In this document: positions 10,139 through 18,694 of the stretch, piece after piece
Position numbering within the stretch: position 1 is the first letter of the stretch
Layout: each line of letters starts with the position of its first letter
Assembly (NCBI GenBank): GCA_021464525.1
Contig: JADRCO010001132.1
Location: 1 to 22,264, forward strand
From: Rhizophagus sp. LPA8_4_AMF
Lineage: Eukaryota > Glomeromycota > Glomeromycetes > Glomerales > Glomeraceae
DNA length: 22,264 bases
Direction: 5' to 3'
Position numbers and translations under genes: made by a program
The notes under the pieces: generated by a model
Told to the model about the DNA's origin: nothing
Seen by the model: only the letters and a program-made list of their open reading frames with translations
The model's database searches: none

Positions 10139-10663
10139 TTGAATGATTATCCACAAAGTACCTCAGACTGTACAACTAACCAAACAAGTTGATTATGAAA
10201 ACTTTTAAGTATTGTACTAATAATCTTACGACGTACATTTTATTTTTATTTTGAAAAAAACGCCCGATTTATGTTCGCGTTTATTTTTACTTTATTGTTT
10301 ACTATTGCCATTTTCAAAAAAAAATAGTACAATACAGTATTATGATTGCCAATTCTTATCCGGTTTTTCGACCAGTAATCTAGCAAAAAATTATCCAATT
10401 AAGTAAAAATTGCGAAATAACAACCCGGGTAATAAGAAATGAGATAATCTGTTGATATTTGATCACAATAGTACAAGATAATTCTTTGATCTACGAAAAT
10501 AGAAAAGCGAATTTTGATCACAAGGTAAATTTTAACTTTCCCACAGCATTCATTTTTTTTTACTCACGAATAATTATAATAATTATTTATTATATATAAA
10601 TCATGTGTCCAAATTATAATGAGTGTTAAATACAGTACTATTTTTTTAAATTAAAAGGATACA
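10139..10663 (-). promoter_or_regulatory. Distal upstream module of IDO copy 1
   Basis: This is homologous to 13140-13601 plus 14003-14035 beyond copy 2. Shared blocks include cagactgtac, tgattatgaaaacttt, ttcgcgtttatttt, ccgggtaataagaaat, gataatctgttgat and gcgaattttgatcacaaggtaa. About 45 bp near 10457-10503 are missing from copy 2. The segment sits between the start of copy 1 and the stop of copy 2, so it may hold both the promoter of one and the 3' end region of the other. Confidence 0.5.
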
Positions 10664-13007
10664 TTAAATAACAACTCTATCTTGACTAGAACCGAATTGT
10701 TGTTTCAAAAATTTGACCTCACGCTTTAAAACTCTTTCTTGGGCATTAACTTTATTAATGATTTCATCTATAATAATTTTATTTTCTGGTGTTAATTTAT
10801 TATAATCAATCGTTTGACCTATTTTATTCATTTGATCTAATATAGTACCAAGTTGATTTGGTAACCAAGTTACTATAGGTGAACCACTATGAAAAGTTAT
10901 TTAAAAATTTTAATATTATTGATACGTATATATTATTGATAAATATAATATTATTTTGTTTAATTACCCCGTTGCTACTGGATGTGTCGTATTTTTAATG
11001 ATATATTCTTTTGTAAAGTTCCAATGTCTATGACGAAATGCTCGAATTTGATCCATATTTGCCAGATACAATGCTAAATTAATATAAGTAGATAGACAGG
11101 TTTAAACAGATTTAAGTAAATTTAGACGGGATTTAAGCGGAATTTAGACAGGATTTAAGCAGGATTTAAAATGAATTGAAATTTTAAACGTTATTATGTA
11201 ATATTAGAACTCACCGGTACTATTTGCATCCTATTTTTAACGCAAAAAAAAAAAATAAAAATCGTTATTTAAAATTACAAAATACGATATATCATTACAT
11301 TTATCAATACAGATTTACAGATCCACATTACATACTTGAATGGCAAAACCTCTAACATTAACTTCTTCGGCACTTCTTTGTACGAAATCTAAGAATTCTT
11401 TATGATTCGTAGGGCGATATTTTCTAAAATCTTTTAATACTTCCGTTAAAGGATTTTTTGGTAATTTTGAAGTTATTTGTAAAAGATTATCCATACAAGG
11501 AATCATTGAATCATTTGCTCCAGATTCCCCTTAAAAAAAAAATTACTTATTAGAACGCATAAAAAAAAACACAATTATAATACAAGTTATAAAATACCTC
11601 TATAAAATAATGGTTTTTCGCTTACACCCTCATAAATAACACCTAACAGATATATATAAATAAAATAATTAATATATAAGATTATCGTTTGGTAATTTAG
11701 TAATTTATATTGTATGGTACATACCGTTCGGAAACATTGGTTGATTTTTGGAACCCATAATGAATGTACGAAATTTTAAATAATCATCAGAATTAGAACG
11801 TTCCCACATGGTTTCCATTTCTTGGTTAATTAAATTCATAGTATCACTTAAATTTTTCAATGCATTATTAAATTTAGCTCGATCCTTTTTTTTTTTAACA
11901 TTTTAGTAAAGAAAAAAAAGTGTATATAAATTATTATTAGATTTATGAATTTTTTCAACAAAAACGTTAACTATTTCGATCTGTAATATACTTTTATTTA
12001 CATTTTCTTGTGTTGCTTCAATAGTTTCCATTGTATATTTAATTAAATTTCCTGAATGTGCCACCATAGCAACATGAACTAATATAAACCCATGTTCCGA
12101 AGATGTTCCAGCAAACGCACGAACCAATTTTAAATTCGAATAAACGATAGGTTTCGTAGAATCAATCCGTTGATAATTATACAAACTAAAAAAAAAAAGG
12201 TTGTATACTCGTATAACAGAACTATTACGCAATGTAAAACAATAGCTGCGGAGATATGCACCTGTAAGAGAGAGCGTATTCCATAAATGGGAAAGCGTTC
12301 AATTTATTTGCGATGATACTTAAAGGAATAGCAATATTTTTTGGTAAAATTTCCCTTCCGAGACCATAATCTTTTCTTTCTCTATACATGATATCGCATG
12401 GTTCAAGTAGGTATGATGATGCCAAAAATGTATAATCTCTAAACAATGCTATACAGTATAATATATCACTTATTAATATACACTATATACCGCAGTTGTT
12501 AGTCTATTACCCACCGGAAAGTAACCTTTGATCGGTAATATCTGAAACATCAAATTGTGGTAAACCTTTTTTTACGGCGTCACCTAATTGACCTTTTGCC
12601 AACAAACCTTCTCCACCATTTGGTAAATAAATTGGCATATTTTGTAATAAATGTTCAAGAGCATAAAATCGATCTGGTAATTTTGCAAGTGGATCCTAAA
12701 ATTTACAAAATTTTTTAATAAGAGTTTATAACATTGGAAAAATTTTAGTTTATGAATATCTATTTACCTGTCTTGGTAAAAATCCATTTTTATATCCGAC
12801 CATAAATGAAGGAAGTGTAGTATCATCGTGTTCTGTAGGATCTTTTAATATATTAAAATTAAGAGATTGAGCGTAAAATTTTGATTGAGAGGGAGAAAAA
12901 GCACCAATTAAAGTGGAATTTTTTCTAAAGAGGGCTGAATGAACACGATCAAATCGATAAAGATATTGTGAATTGTTTTTAATAATTCCTTTAATTAAAA
13001 CAAACAT
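10664..13007 (-). CDS. IDO: Indoleamine 2,3-dioxygenase, copy 2 (10 exons, 511 aa)
   Basis: This is the tandem paralogue of the gene at 6813-9492, with the same predicted reaction. Exons: 13007-12768, 12695-12515, 12448-12262, 12185-12002, 11884-11725, 11642-11598, 11529-11336, 11230-11215, 11073-10968, 10886-10664. Every exon has the same length as its partner in copy 1 and all introns are GT-AG. The haem ligand is His419, with the same FRTF, GFILVHVAM and TGGS motifs. Against copy 1 I count about 37 amino-acid differences including two compensating one-codon indels. Thirteen fall in the first 80 residues, eight in exon 4 and none after residue 433. It keeps the forms MEYALSY and MVAHSG that I recall as usual in fungal IDO, so it may be the less altered copy. 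The basic N-terminus again suggests import into mitochondria, although Asp20 weakens it slightly. Confidence 0.93.
11096..11170 (+). repeat. Intronic minisatellite in IDO copy 2, intron 8
   Basis: Degenerate 10-12 bp units (gacgggattta, gcggaattta, gcaggattta) lie inside intron 8 (11074-11214). They correspond to the array at 7335-7420 in copy 1. Confidence 0.65.
11215..11230 (-). other. 16-nt microexon (exon 8) of IDO copy 2
   Basis: It has the same length, peptide (DANST) and splice sites as 7454-7469. The single base change, GAT for GAC, is silent. Confidence 0.85.
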
Positions 13008-13603
13008 GTTTTAATACGAAATAATACGAAATAATAAAATTATAATAATTCAGTATTTTTTTATTTAATATTTTGTAATATAATTTTTTTCTCACATCTT
13101 CTTAATTTTTTTGGGTTATTTATGTATCTTTTGATAATATTGAATGATTAACCCTGTGTATGTAATGTACCAAGTATTTCAGACTGTACAGCTGACCAAC
13201 AATTTGATTATGAAAACTTTACGTTAAGTATTATATTATATTGTAAATAATAATCTACAACATACATTTTTTTTTAAAAAAAACGCCTAAATTAATGAAT
13301 CAATGTTTATGTAGTGAGATTATTTTCGCGTTTATTTTACTTTATTGATTACTATTACTATTTTCAAAATGGTATTAAACAATTTTATATTAGGATTATC
13401 AAGACTTATCCAGTTTTCGTTAGTAATCTGGCAATAAAATTATTCAACTTTATGAAAAATTGCGTAAATAACAAACCGGGTAATAAGAAATTATGTGAAA
13501 TGATAATCTGTTGATCCCGAAAAAAAGCGAATTTTGATCACAAGGTAATTTTTTTTATAAACTTTCCCACGGCATTCTTTTTTTTTTTTCTCACGCATAA
13601 TTA
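13008..13603 (-). promoter_or_regulatory. Upstream region of IDO copy 2
   Basis: This lines up with 9493-9616 and then 10139-10590 of copy 1 with small indels, and so belongs to the duplicated unit. A 66-codon plus-strand frame at 13314-13514 is broken by indels relative to the other copy and is not coding. The segment ends at the TA dinucleotide into which the foldback element is inserted. Confidence 0.5.
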
Positions 13604-14000
13604 TTATCGCCGTTTTCGAATTAGTGTGATCGCCTAAAATAATAATAAAAAAAGATGAATTTTGTAAACCTGTGATTACTAAAATTTTATTGTATTTTCA
13701 GGTAGAGAAGGTGCAATACAAGCTAAAAATGCAATAAAATTTTAGTAATCACAAATTTTAAAGCAAGTTCACTTATAAGTAACTTTTAAAGTGTAAATAG
13801 TTACACAAAATTTTAAGGAGTCACTTATAAGTAAACTTGCTTTAAAACTTGTGATTACTAAAATTTTATTACATTTTCAGCTTGTATTGCACCTTCTCTA
13901 TCTGAAAATACAATAAAATTTTAGTAATCACAGGTTTATAAAATTCGCCTTTTTTTATTATTATTTTAGCTAGATCACACTAATTTGAAAACGGCGATAA
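13604..14000. mobile_element. 397-bp nested foldback MITE with TA target site
   Basis: The element is an almost complete palindrome. The left arm from 13604 (ttatcgccgttttcgaatta) matches the reverse complement of the right arm ending at 14000 with only scattered mismatches for about 180 bp. Each arm contains a second hairpin, so gtgattactaaaattttatt occurs four times in alternating orientation (13672-13691, 13733-13752, 13851-13870, 13912-13931). TA flanks it at 13602-13603 and 14001-14002. The matching place upstream of copy 1 (about 10570-10600) has no insert. A TA duplication suggests Tc1/mariner-type mobilisation. It has no coding capacity. Confidence 0.85.
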
Positions 14001-14002
14001 TA

Positions 14003-14356
14003 TAAAATCATGTGTTCAAATTATTATGAGATTGAACCTTAAAAATATTGAATGAAGAGAAGAAAAAAAAACCACCCCTAAAAGAAAATCGTATTATGGT
14101 AATTTAATTATTTTTCCTTCAAAATAATCAGATTGGTCATTCACTTCCGATTTTGTTACTCTAAAAAAAAATTCCCATTCTTCTTTTTTTTTTTTTTTAA
14201 GGAAAAACCATATTTCCAAGTAAAATGAAAAATTATTTTAAAAATGATTATTAATTTAATTATTTAATTTATTTTATGAATTTTTTTTTTCATTCTAAAT
14301 TGTATCATTGCGTTCACATGTTTCGTCAATAAAATTTGAGCCATATCAATTTGCTT
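14003..14356. other. Non-coding flank beyond the IDO array
   Basis: The first 30 or so bases still match the copy 1 unit (aaaatcatgtgttcaaattattatgag). After that the sequence is unrelated AT-rich DNA with poly-T and no gene. Confidence 0.6.
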
Positions 14357-14484
14357 TTGGATAAAAAAGATAAGTATTAGTAGTTATTTATTATGCATGC
14401 TAGTAGTAAATAAATGGGTTATCATCCAAAGGGTGATAAGCTATTTGTTTATGGATAGCATAGTAAATAACTTTTTTATCATCC
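14357..14484. repeat. Imperfect foldback element
   Basis: gttatttattatgc (14383-14396) pairs with gcatagtaaataac (14458-14471) at 13 of 14 positions. Outside these, ggataaaaaa and ttttttatcatcc are roughly symmetrical, and ttatcatccaaagggtgataa forms an inner hairpin. It resembles a degenerate MITE, but no target duplication is clear. Confidence 0.5.
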
Positions 14485-14490
14485 TGGATA

Positions 14491-14547
14491 TACTAATTGG
14501 TCCGCCAATTTATAACTGGCGGAAAATTTCCTAGATACCAATTAGTA
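14491..14547. repeat. 57-bp double-stem palindrome
   Basis: A perfect 11-bp outer stem (tactaattggt / accaattagta) encloses a perfect 7-bp inner stem (tccgcca / tggcgga, 14501-14507 and 14517-14523). It immediately follows the foldback at 14357-14484 and may be part of the same element. Confidence 0.65.
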
Positions 14548-15647
14548 GCCAAGTGATAAATTTGACTAAAATTTTGCTTAAAAAAAATTATAATATAAAT
14601 AATTTAAATAAATTTTATTATTTACATGTTAAAATTGAATTTTTTTTTCGATTTGATTTTACGTAATTTCGCAATTGCCTTTAGCACTTAAGTGTCATTT
14701 AGTAATTAATATGTAAAACTAAAAAATAATTTACATTTTTACAATACTCATATTTTTTTCATAAATGAAGCATATCAAGCACATTCACGAAATTTATAAT
14801 CTCTTCATTGAAATTTATTTCAGTTTGCTTTAAAATGTTACCGATCATTTTAATAAGTTCATAGAATTTTTACAGAAAATAAAAATTTAACAAATAAATA
14901 TATATAAACAGAAAATATTCTAATAAATTTTTTAAAGGGTATATTCAAATCGATAATAATAGATATATATCAAATATAGAATATAAATATAAATAGGATT
15001 TTTATTTCTCACGCATTCACGCAAAATCTAGATAATTATAATAAATAACATTTTACTATTACGTTCCTAGAATAAACCGAAACTTAGAAAGACAGGACAC
15101 ATTTTTGATAACAAACATACTAACATACTTAGCTCTAATCCTAAACTAGCTCTAAAATTCTCCCCGCAACCCAAACATGGATCCATTTTGTGCGGGATAT
15201 GTAAATATTTTCTCGTAAAAATCAATAGTTATTAAATTTACTTTTGTAATGACTGTCCTTATAATAATATATATAAATAAATAATATCAGATATACAGTA
15301 CATATAAAATATGAATAATTCATTTTATTCGCGAGTGAAAGGATGCAATCTTTCCAAATGGTTTCTCTTAATACCAGTTATGAGATAACAGGAATCTTGT
15401 TTTTCTTTTTCTCGTCTTAAATTGAACTTTCGCATGAAATTCAGTGCTCGACATCTTTTCTAAGGATTTTGTCTTTACAACAACATTTTAACATTTGTAA
15501 TACTTATGAATTATCATTCACTGGTCACATAAATATACAAGAAGTGCCGAATTTTACTAGATTTTTAGTTATATGCTGTAGACAAAGCTGATAATTGAGT
15601 TATTTGAACAGAAACACTGAAAATATATATATATATTCAAGATTTCA
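14548..15647. other. AT-rich intergenic stretch
   Basis: No exon is supported on either strand. Features are a hairpin at 15162-15197 and the gentler composition around it (15060-15230), which may be a decayed repeat. The rest is simple AT-rich sequence. Confidence 0.55.
15162..15197. repeat. Imperfect hairpin with GC stem
   Basis: cccgca (15163-15168) pairs with tgcggg (15191-15196), caaa pairs with tttg further in, and the tip is the perfect palindrome atggatccat. The concentration of G and C is unusual here. The role is unknown. Confidence 0.5.
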
Positions 15648-15854
15648 ATGTTCGGAACAGATGCTATGCAGAAGAAAGGCGGTAAGTTCCATAAAAAGTT
15701 TCATACAGATTGGAGCAAGATTTATGAAGTTACGTTATTATTATATTTGACGACACCTTTTTGTAAGAAAAATATTCTTGATCTTATTCTTATATACGGG
15801 AAAATGTTTTTTAATGTTTCTCTTTTTTCTTTTGAACGATATATAATTTATTAA
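15648..15854 (+). CDS. Possible small exon or ORF, unrecognised
   Basis: The first 34 bases read MFGTDAMQKKG and end at a strong donor, g|gtaagt, so this could be a short first exon. Read through, the frame continues 68 codons with a lysine-rich then hydrophobic peptide. I recognise no family. The codon content of the second half is close to AT background, so only the first part deserves attention. Confidence 0.2.
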   Translation: MFGTDAMQKKGGKFHKKFHTDWSKIYEVTLLLYLTTPFCKKNILDLILIYGKMFFNVSLFSFERYIIY

Positions 15855-16030
15855 TATACATGAGACGATTTTGACCGTTCGTTTTATATTATATTTTTGA
15901 TCATTTTACTGAAATATCCTGAGAACTTTGAATTTTTAAAAAATGCTACCTGTTTGTCACCATTATACATAATCTGCACCCCAATAAAGAATTTAAACGG
16001 ATAAAATAGTACTATTTAAAATGATTTTCA

Positions 16031-16049
16031 CCGGCGGCGCGGGGGATCA
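16031..16049. other. GC-only spike in AT-rich DNA
   Basis: Fifteen consecutive G or C bases (ccggcggcgcggggg) are followed by gatc. This is the sharpest composition change in the window. It lies in a non-coding gap between exon-like fragments. It could be a remnant of a mobile element end or a protein-binding site; neither can be shown from this sequence. Confidence 0.8.
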
Positions 16050-16072
16050 ACAATGATCTGAAACCTTAGTTT

Positions 16073-16242
16073 TTAGGTGATATCGTGGTGCTTACCTTCG
16101 ATATCCATACCAGATACTGTATCATATTTATATGTTGGATCAGCAAACCAATTCCATTGATCGTTATTAGCATAAAAATTAAATTTAAAGAACCAACCTT
16201 GTAAATTTCATTCAAATATTTCCATTATGAATCCGTAAGTTT
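16073..16242 (-). pseudogene. Exon-like remnant rich in Trp, Tyr and Asn
   Basis: On the minus strand an acceptor (ttttttacag, 16243-16244) opens a frame with coding-type composition. It includes WFFKFNFYANNDQWNWF and later YDTVSGMDIEG, ending at a donor-like g|gtaagc (16095) or reading on to TAA at 16075-16073. A TGA at 16210-16208 interrupts it where a tryptophan would fit. No partner exons were found nearby. I do not recognise the family with confidence. It is probably a decayed gene fragment. Confidence 0.4.
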
Positions 16243-16419
16243 CTGTAAAAAAACTGCGATTTCCGTGTTGAACGAACTTTGTCATCTCAAATGCTTGGAT
16301 AATTGCAAATTACAAAAATATATATTGATAAAATCTTTGCGTATGTTTTCTAATATTTTTATATACAGTACATATATATATATAATATTTGCAATCATAT
16401 ATTCTGAAGAATATGACAG

Positions 16420-16492
16420 CTTGACTATCCGTAATAATCCGTTCATAGGAGGTCCCAAAAAGCGGAGGTGTCAAGATCGAATGATTGAGTAG
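16420..16492 (+). CDS. Possible terminal exon, unrecognised
   Basis: After an acceptor-like atgacag, a frame reads LTIRNNPFIGGPKKRRCQDR and three more residues to a TAG stop. Codon composition differs from the AT background, and a poly(A) hexamer lies about 300 nt downstream. No upstream exon could be linked with certainty, and the fragment at 15648 is only a candidate. The function is unknown. Confidence 0.25.
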
Positions 16493-16944
16493 AAGGAATG
16501 TACATATATCATAACTTAGGTAGTAATATAGGTAGCAGGAAGGAGCTCTCATTTTTATTAGTTAGGTAAACTCGCTATTCCAATATTTTACATTTATATC
16601 TTATTTAGAGGCTTATAAAATTATACTCGACTTTGCCTTATCTTTTAATGCGAAGATGGAACAATCGAAAATATCATTTAATTTAAAGTGTTGTTTCTTA
16701 ATTTTACATCAATTTCTTTTAGTAAGTTGAAATTTGTCATACGTATGATGCTATTGCTGGCTTCTTTTCATGTATTTATGAAAATGTAATAAAGAATTTG
16801 ATTTATTTAAACTGTACGTGTATATGTATATTAATTTGTTCACAAATATAAGAAGAAAGGGAAGGATTCAGTGCCTTTTTAGCTGTGTTATTGCAGAAAA
16901 AAGAAAGAATTTACTACCATATTAATGTTCACCTGTTATTTTCA
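16493..16944. other. Intergenic stretch with a plus-strand poly(A) signal
   Basis: No coding region is seen. AATAAA occurs at 16788-16793 on the plus strand and could serve the possible exon ending at 16492. The right part (16860-16944) is the downstream flank of the pseudogene that follows. Confidence 0.45.
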
Positions 16945-18245
16945 TTAGCACATATGAATTCCATTATTATATCCAACTTTATCAATCATACCATTCATAT
17001 CATTTCTGGGGTCATCTAATACAGTATATAGCTAAAACTCAAAAAATCGTTTTTTGCAAAAATTTCGGCATCCATTGGTCCAATTTTAATTAAATTGTAG
17101 AGCTCAACATACCAGATAATTCTTCGCATAACATTCGTCATCTCTAAACTGAATAGCCTTGACATTTCCAATTTTTTACAATTTTTTAAAACGTACTGTT
17201 TAGGATCATTAATTTTGCCTCTTATAACAGGATAAAGTTCCGCCCCATTTATATCTGTATTATTTTCCATTTTATTTACTACTTCTTTAATAACATGCAA
17301 GTGAAAATTGCCATGGCATTCCAATGAGTTAACGTCTTTAGCCGTTGCTGACTCCCAGTGACCAAAATTAATGGAAAGACATTCTATTGGATAAAGATCA
17401 TTTTTCAAGAATTTTGCCAAAGTTTCAAATATTAATTTTAACTTATTTTGTTCATTTTATGTTCAATAGGAAAGAAAAGAATTTCTCTAACATGCTCTTG
17501 ACGTGAAAGTAATGCATATTCAGATTCCCTTTTTTCTAAACTTACGGCTTTATTGGAAGAATTCGTTTATTTTTATTAACAACTCCTACAATACGTTCAT
17601 CTTCAGCATACCAATTACAGTTAGCAGAAGTATGAGTTTGCTGTGGAACACCTTTCTTTTTGCAAAATATGAGCGGTATGACAAAATCGCTACTATGATT
17701 ACCTATACAATTTGTGTGGTTTTTGCAATAATTATTCTTAGAAAGAACAGGAGTTTTCGAAAAGTGGGGAACAGAAGGCTTGTAAGTATTTCTTATATTA
17801 GCCACGTATTCTCTTGCAACTTTTATTGCGTCCTTTTCTTTCTCATTTCTTTGCATCCATGTAGTATAGCTGATCAAACCAATATTTGGGATTGTAACAT
17901 AAGTTATTAAGTTATAGTACATTTTTTAATGATATAAAATAATATTGATTATAAATCATAAATCAGATACGTGCGCAGTATATGAAGTTGGAATTCCCAG
18001 CCTGGATAACGATTCTATTAGATTTTCTGAATAAACAATATTGAGAATTGTTGACAAAGTCTAAGCTCTTTTTACTAAACTCCACAAGCTCCTTGGCAAC
18101 ATTTTCTGGACTATCTAAAATATTCTTAATAATTCCAGTCTGAATAACCCTTCTTCTTCCACTCCATCGTAAGTCGTAATTATTCAAAATAATTGAACAA
18201 TTGTTGATCTATAAGCCACAACTCATTATATTCACCTTTGATCAT
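16945..18245 (-). pseudogene. Multiply frameshifted remnant of an unrecognised protein gene
   Basis: Coding-type peptide runs almost end to end on the minus strand but hops between frames. It begins with a frame from ATG at 18245 to 18180, then 18187-17963, 17922-17542, about 17540-17430, 17455-17016, and about 17020-16945 (ending in VGYNNGIHMC and TAA). Visible motifs are a Cys/His cluster CKNHTNCIGNH, then LIFCKKKGVPQQ, then NWYAEDERIV. Further on come YALLSRQEHVREIL, LSINFGHWESATAKD and ECHGNFHLHV. At least five frame breaks or stops are needed to cross it, and none sits at a good intron. I believe similar proteins exist in mycorrhizal fungi but cannot name a family. Sequencing errors at homopolymers could explain some of the breaks. 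Confidence 0.7.
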
Positions 18246-18694
18246 AAAAGCGCCTCTAATTAGTCAAAGCTGATTATAAATTTTGATATAGTAATTGAAA
18301 ATTTTGTTATTAAAGCATGCATCATGCACTTATTAAAATAAAATATTTTTTTTAAAAAAAAATCAATTATATATTATTTGTTTAAAATTTAGTATGACTT
18401 TTTACTAAGTAATAAATAATGCAAATCTACTATAATATATACTATATAAATGTTTTACTAATGACAAATTATATTTAATTAGTTATTATGATCAAAAAAA
18501 TGACCGGCTGATAAATATTATATATAAATATTTTTTATATTTCATATTTTATATAATAATGGATTATTTACTTATTACACTAGATAATTTGTAAAAAGAA
18601 AAAAAATTATATATTATTTAATAAAATTTTAAATTGTTTTATTATTATAAAAGTTATATAAATCAAATTATTTATTAAAATTTTTATAATTTTT
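18246..18694. other. Very AT-rich spacer and 3' region of the SAM gene
   Basis: No gene is seen. On the minus strand AATAAA at 18676-18671 lies about 20 nt past the stop of the SAM gene and is a reasonable poly(A) signal. The rest is close to 85% A+T. Confidence 0.55.

Larger units (their letters stand above)
6740..14035. repeat. Head-to-tail segmental duplication carrying IDO
   Basis: Unit A (about 6740-10630) and unit B (about 10630-14035) each hold one complete IDO gene plus 500 or more bp of upstream sequence in the same orientation. A partial unit lies to the left (5983-6460). Homology covers exons, introns and flanks, so this is genomic duplication and not retroposition. Private insertions differ between the units. 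Confidence 0.85.

Noticed and set aside
11903-12232. Treating each open frame in the array as a separate small gene
   Set aside because: The frames join into one 511-residue protein through GT-AG introns with consistent phase in both copies.
6813-13007. Tryptophan 2,3-dioxygenase instead of IDO
   Set aside because: The RDYTFLA, YGLGR, FRTFIMG and HPVATGGSP motifs and the overall length fit the IDO family. The order of motifs does not fit TDO.
13314-13514. 66-codon plus-strand frame upstream of IDO copy 2
   Set aside because: The homologous stretch upstream of copy 1 has frame-breaking indels, so it is not under coding constraint.
16310-16552. 80-codon minus-strand frame
   Set aside because: It is antisense to the more coding-like plus-strand frame and rich in Tyr and Ile from AT repeats.
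17503-17910. 135-codon plus-strand frame
   Set aside because: It is antisense to the 17922-17542 segment, whose minus-strand peptide has clear conserved-type motifs.
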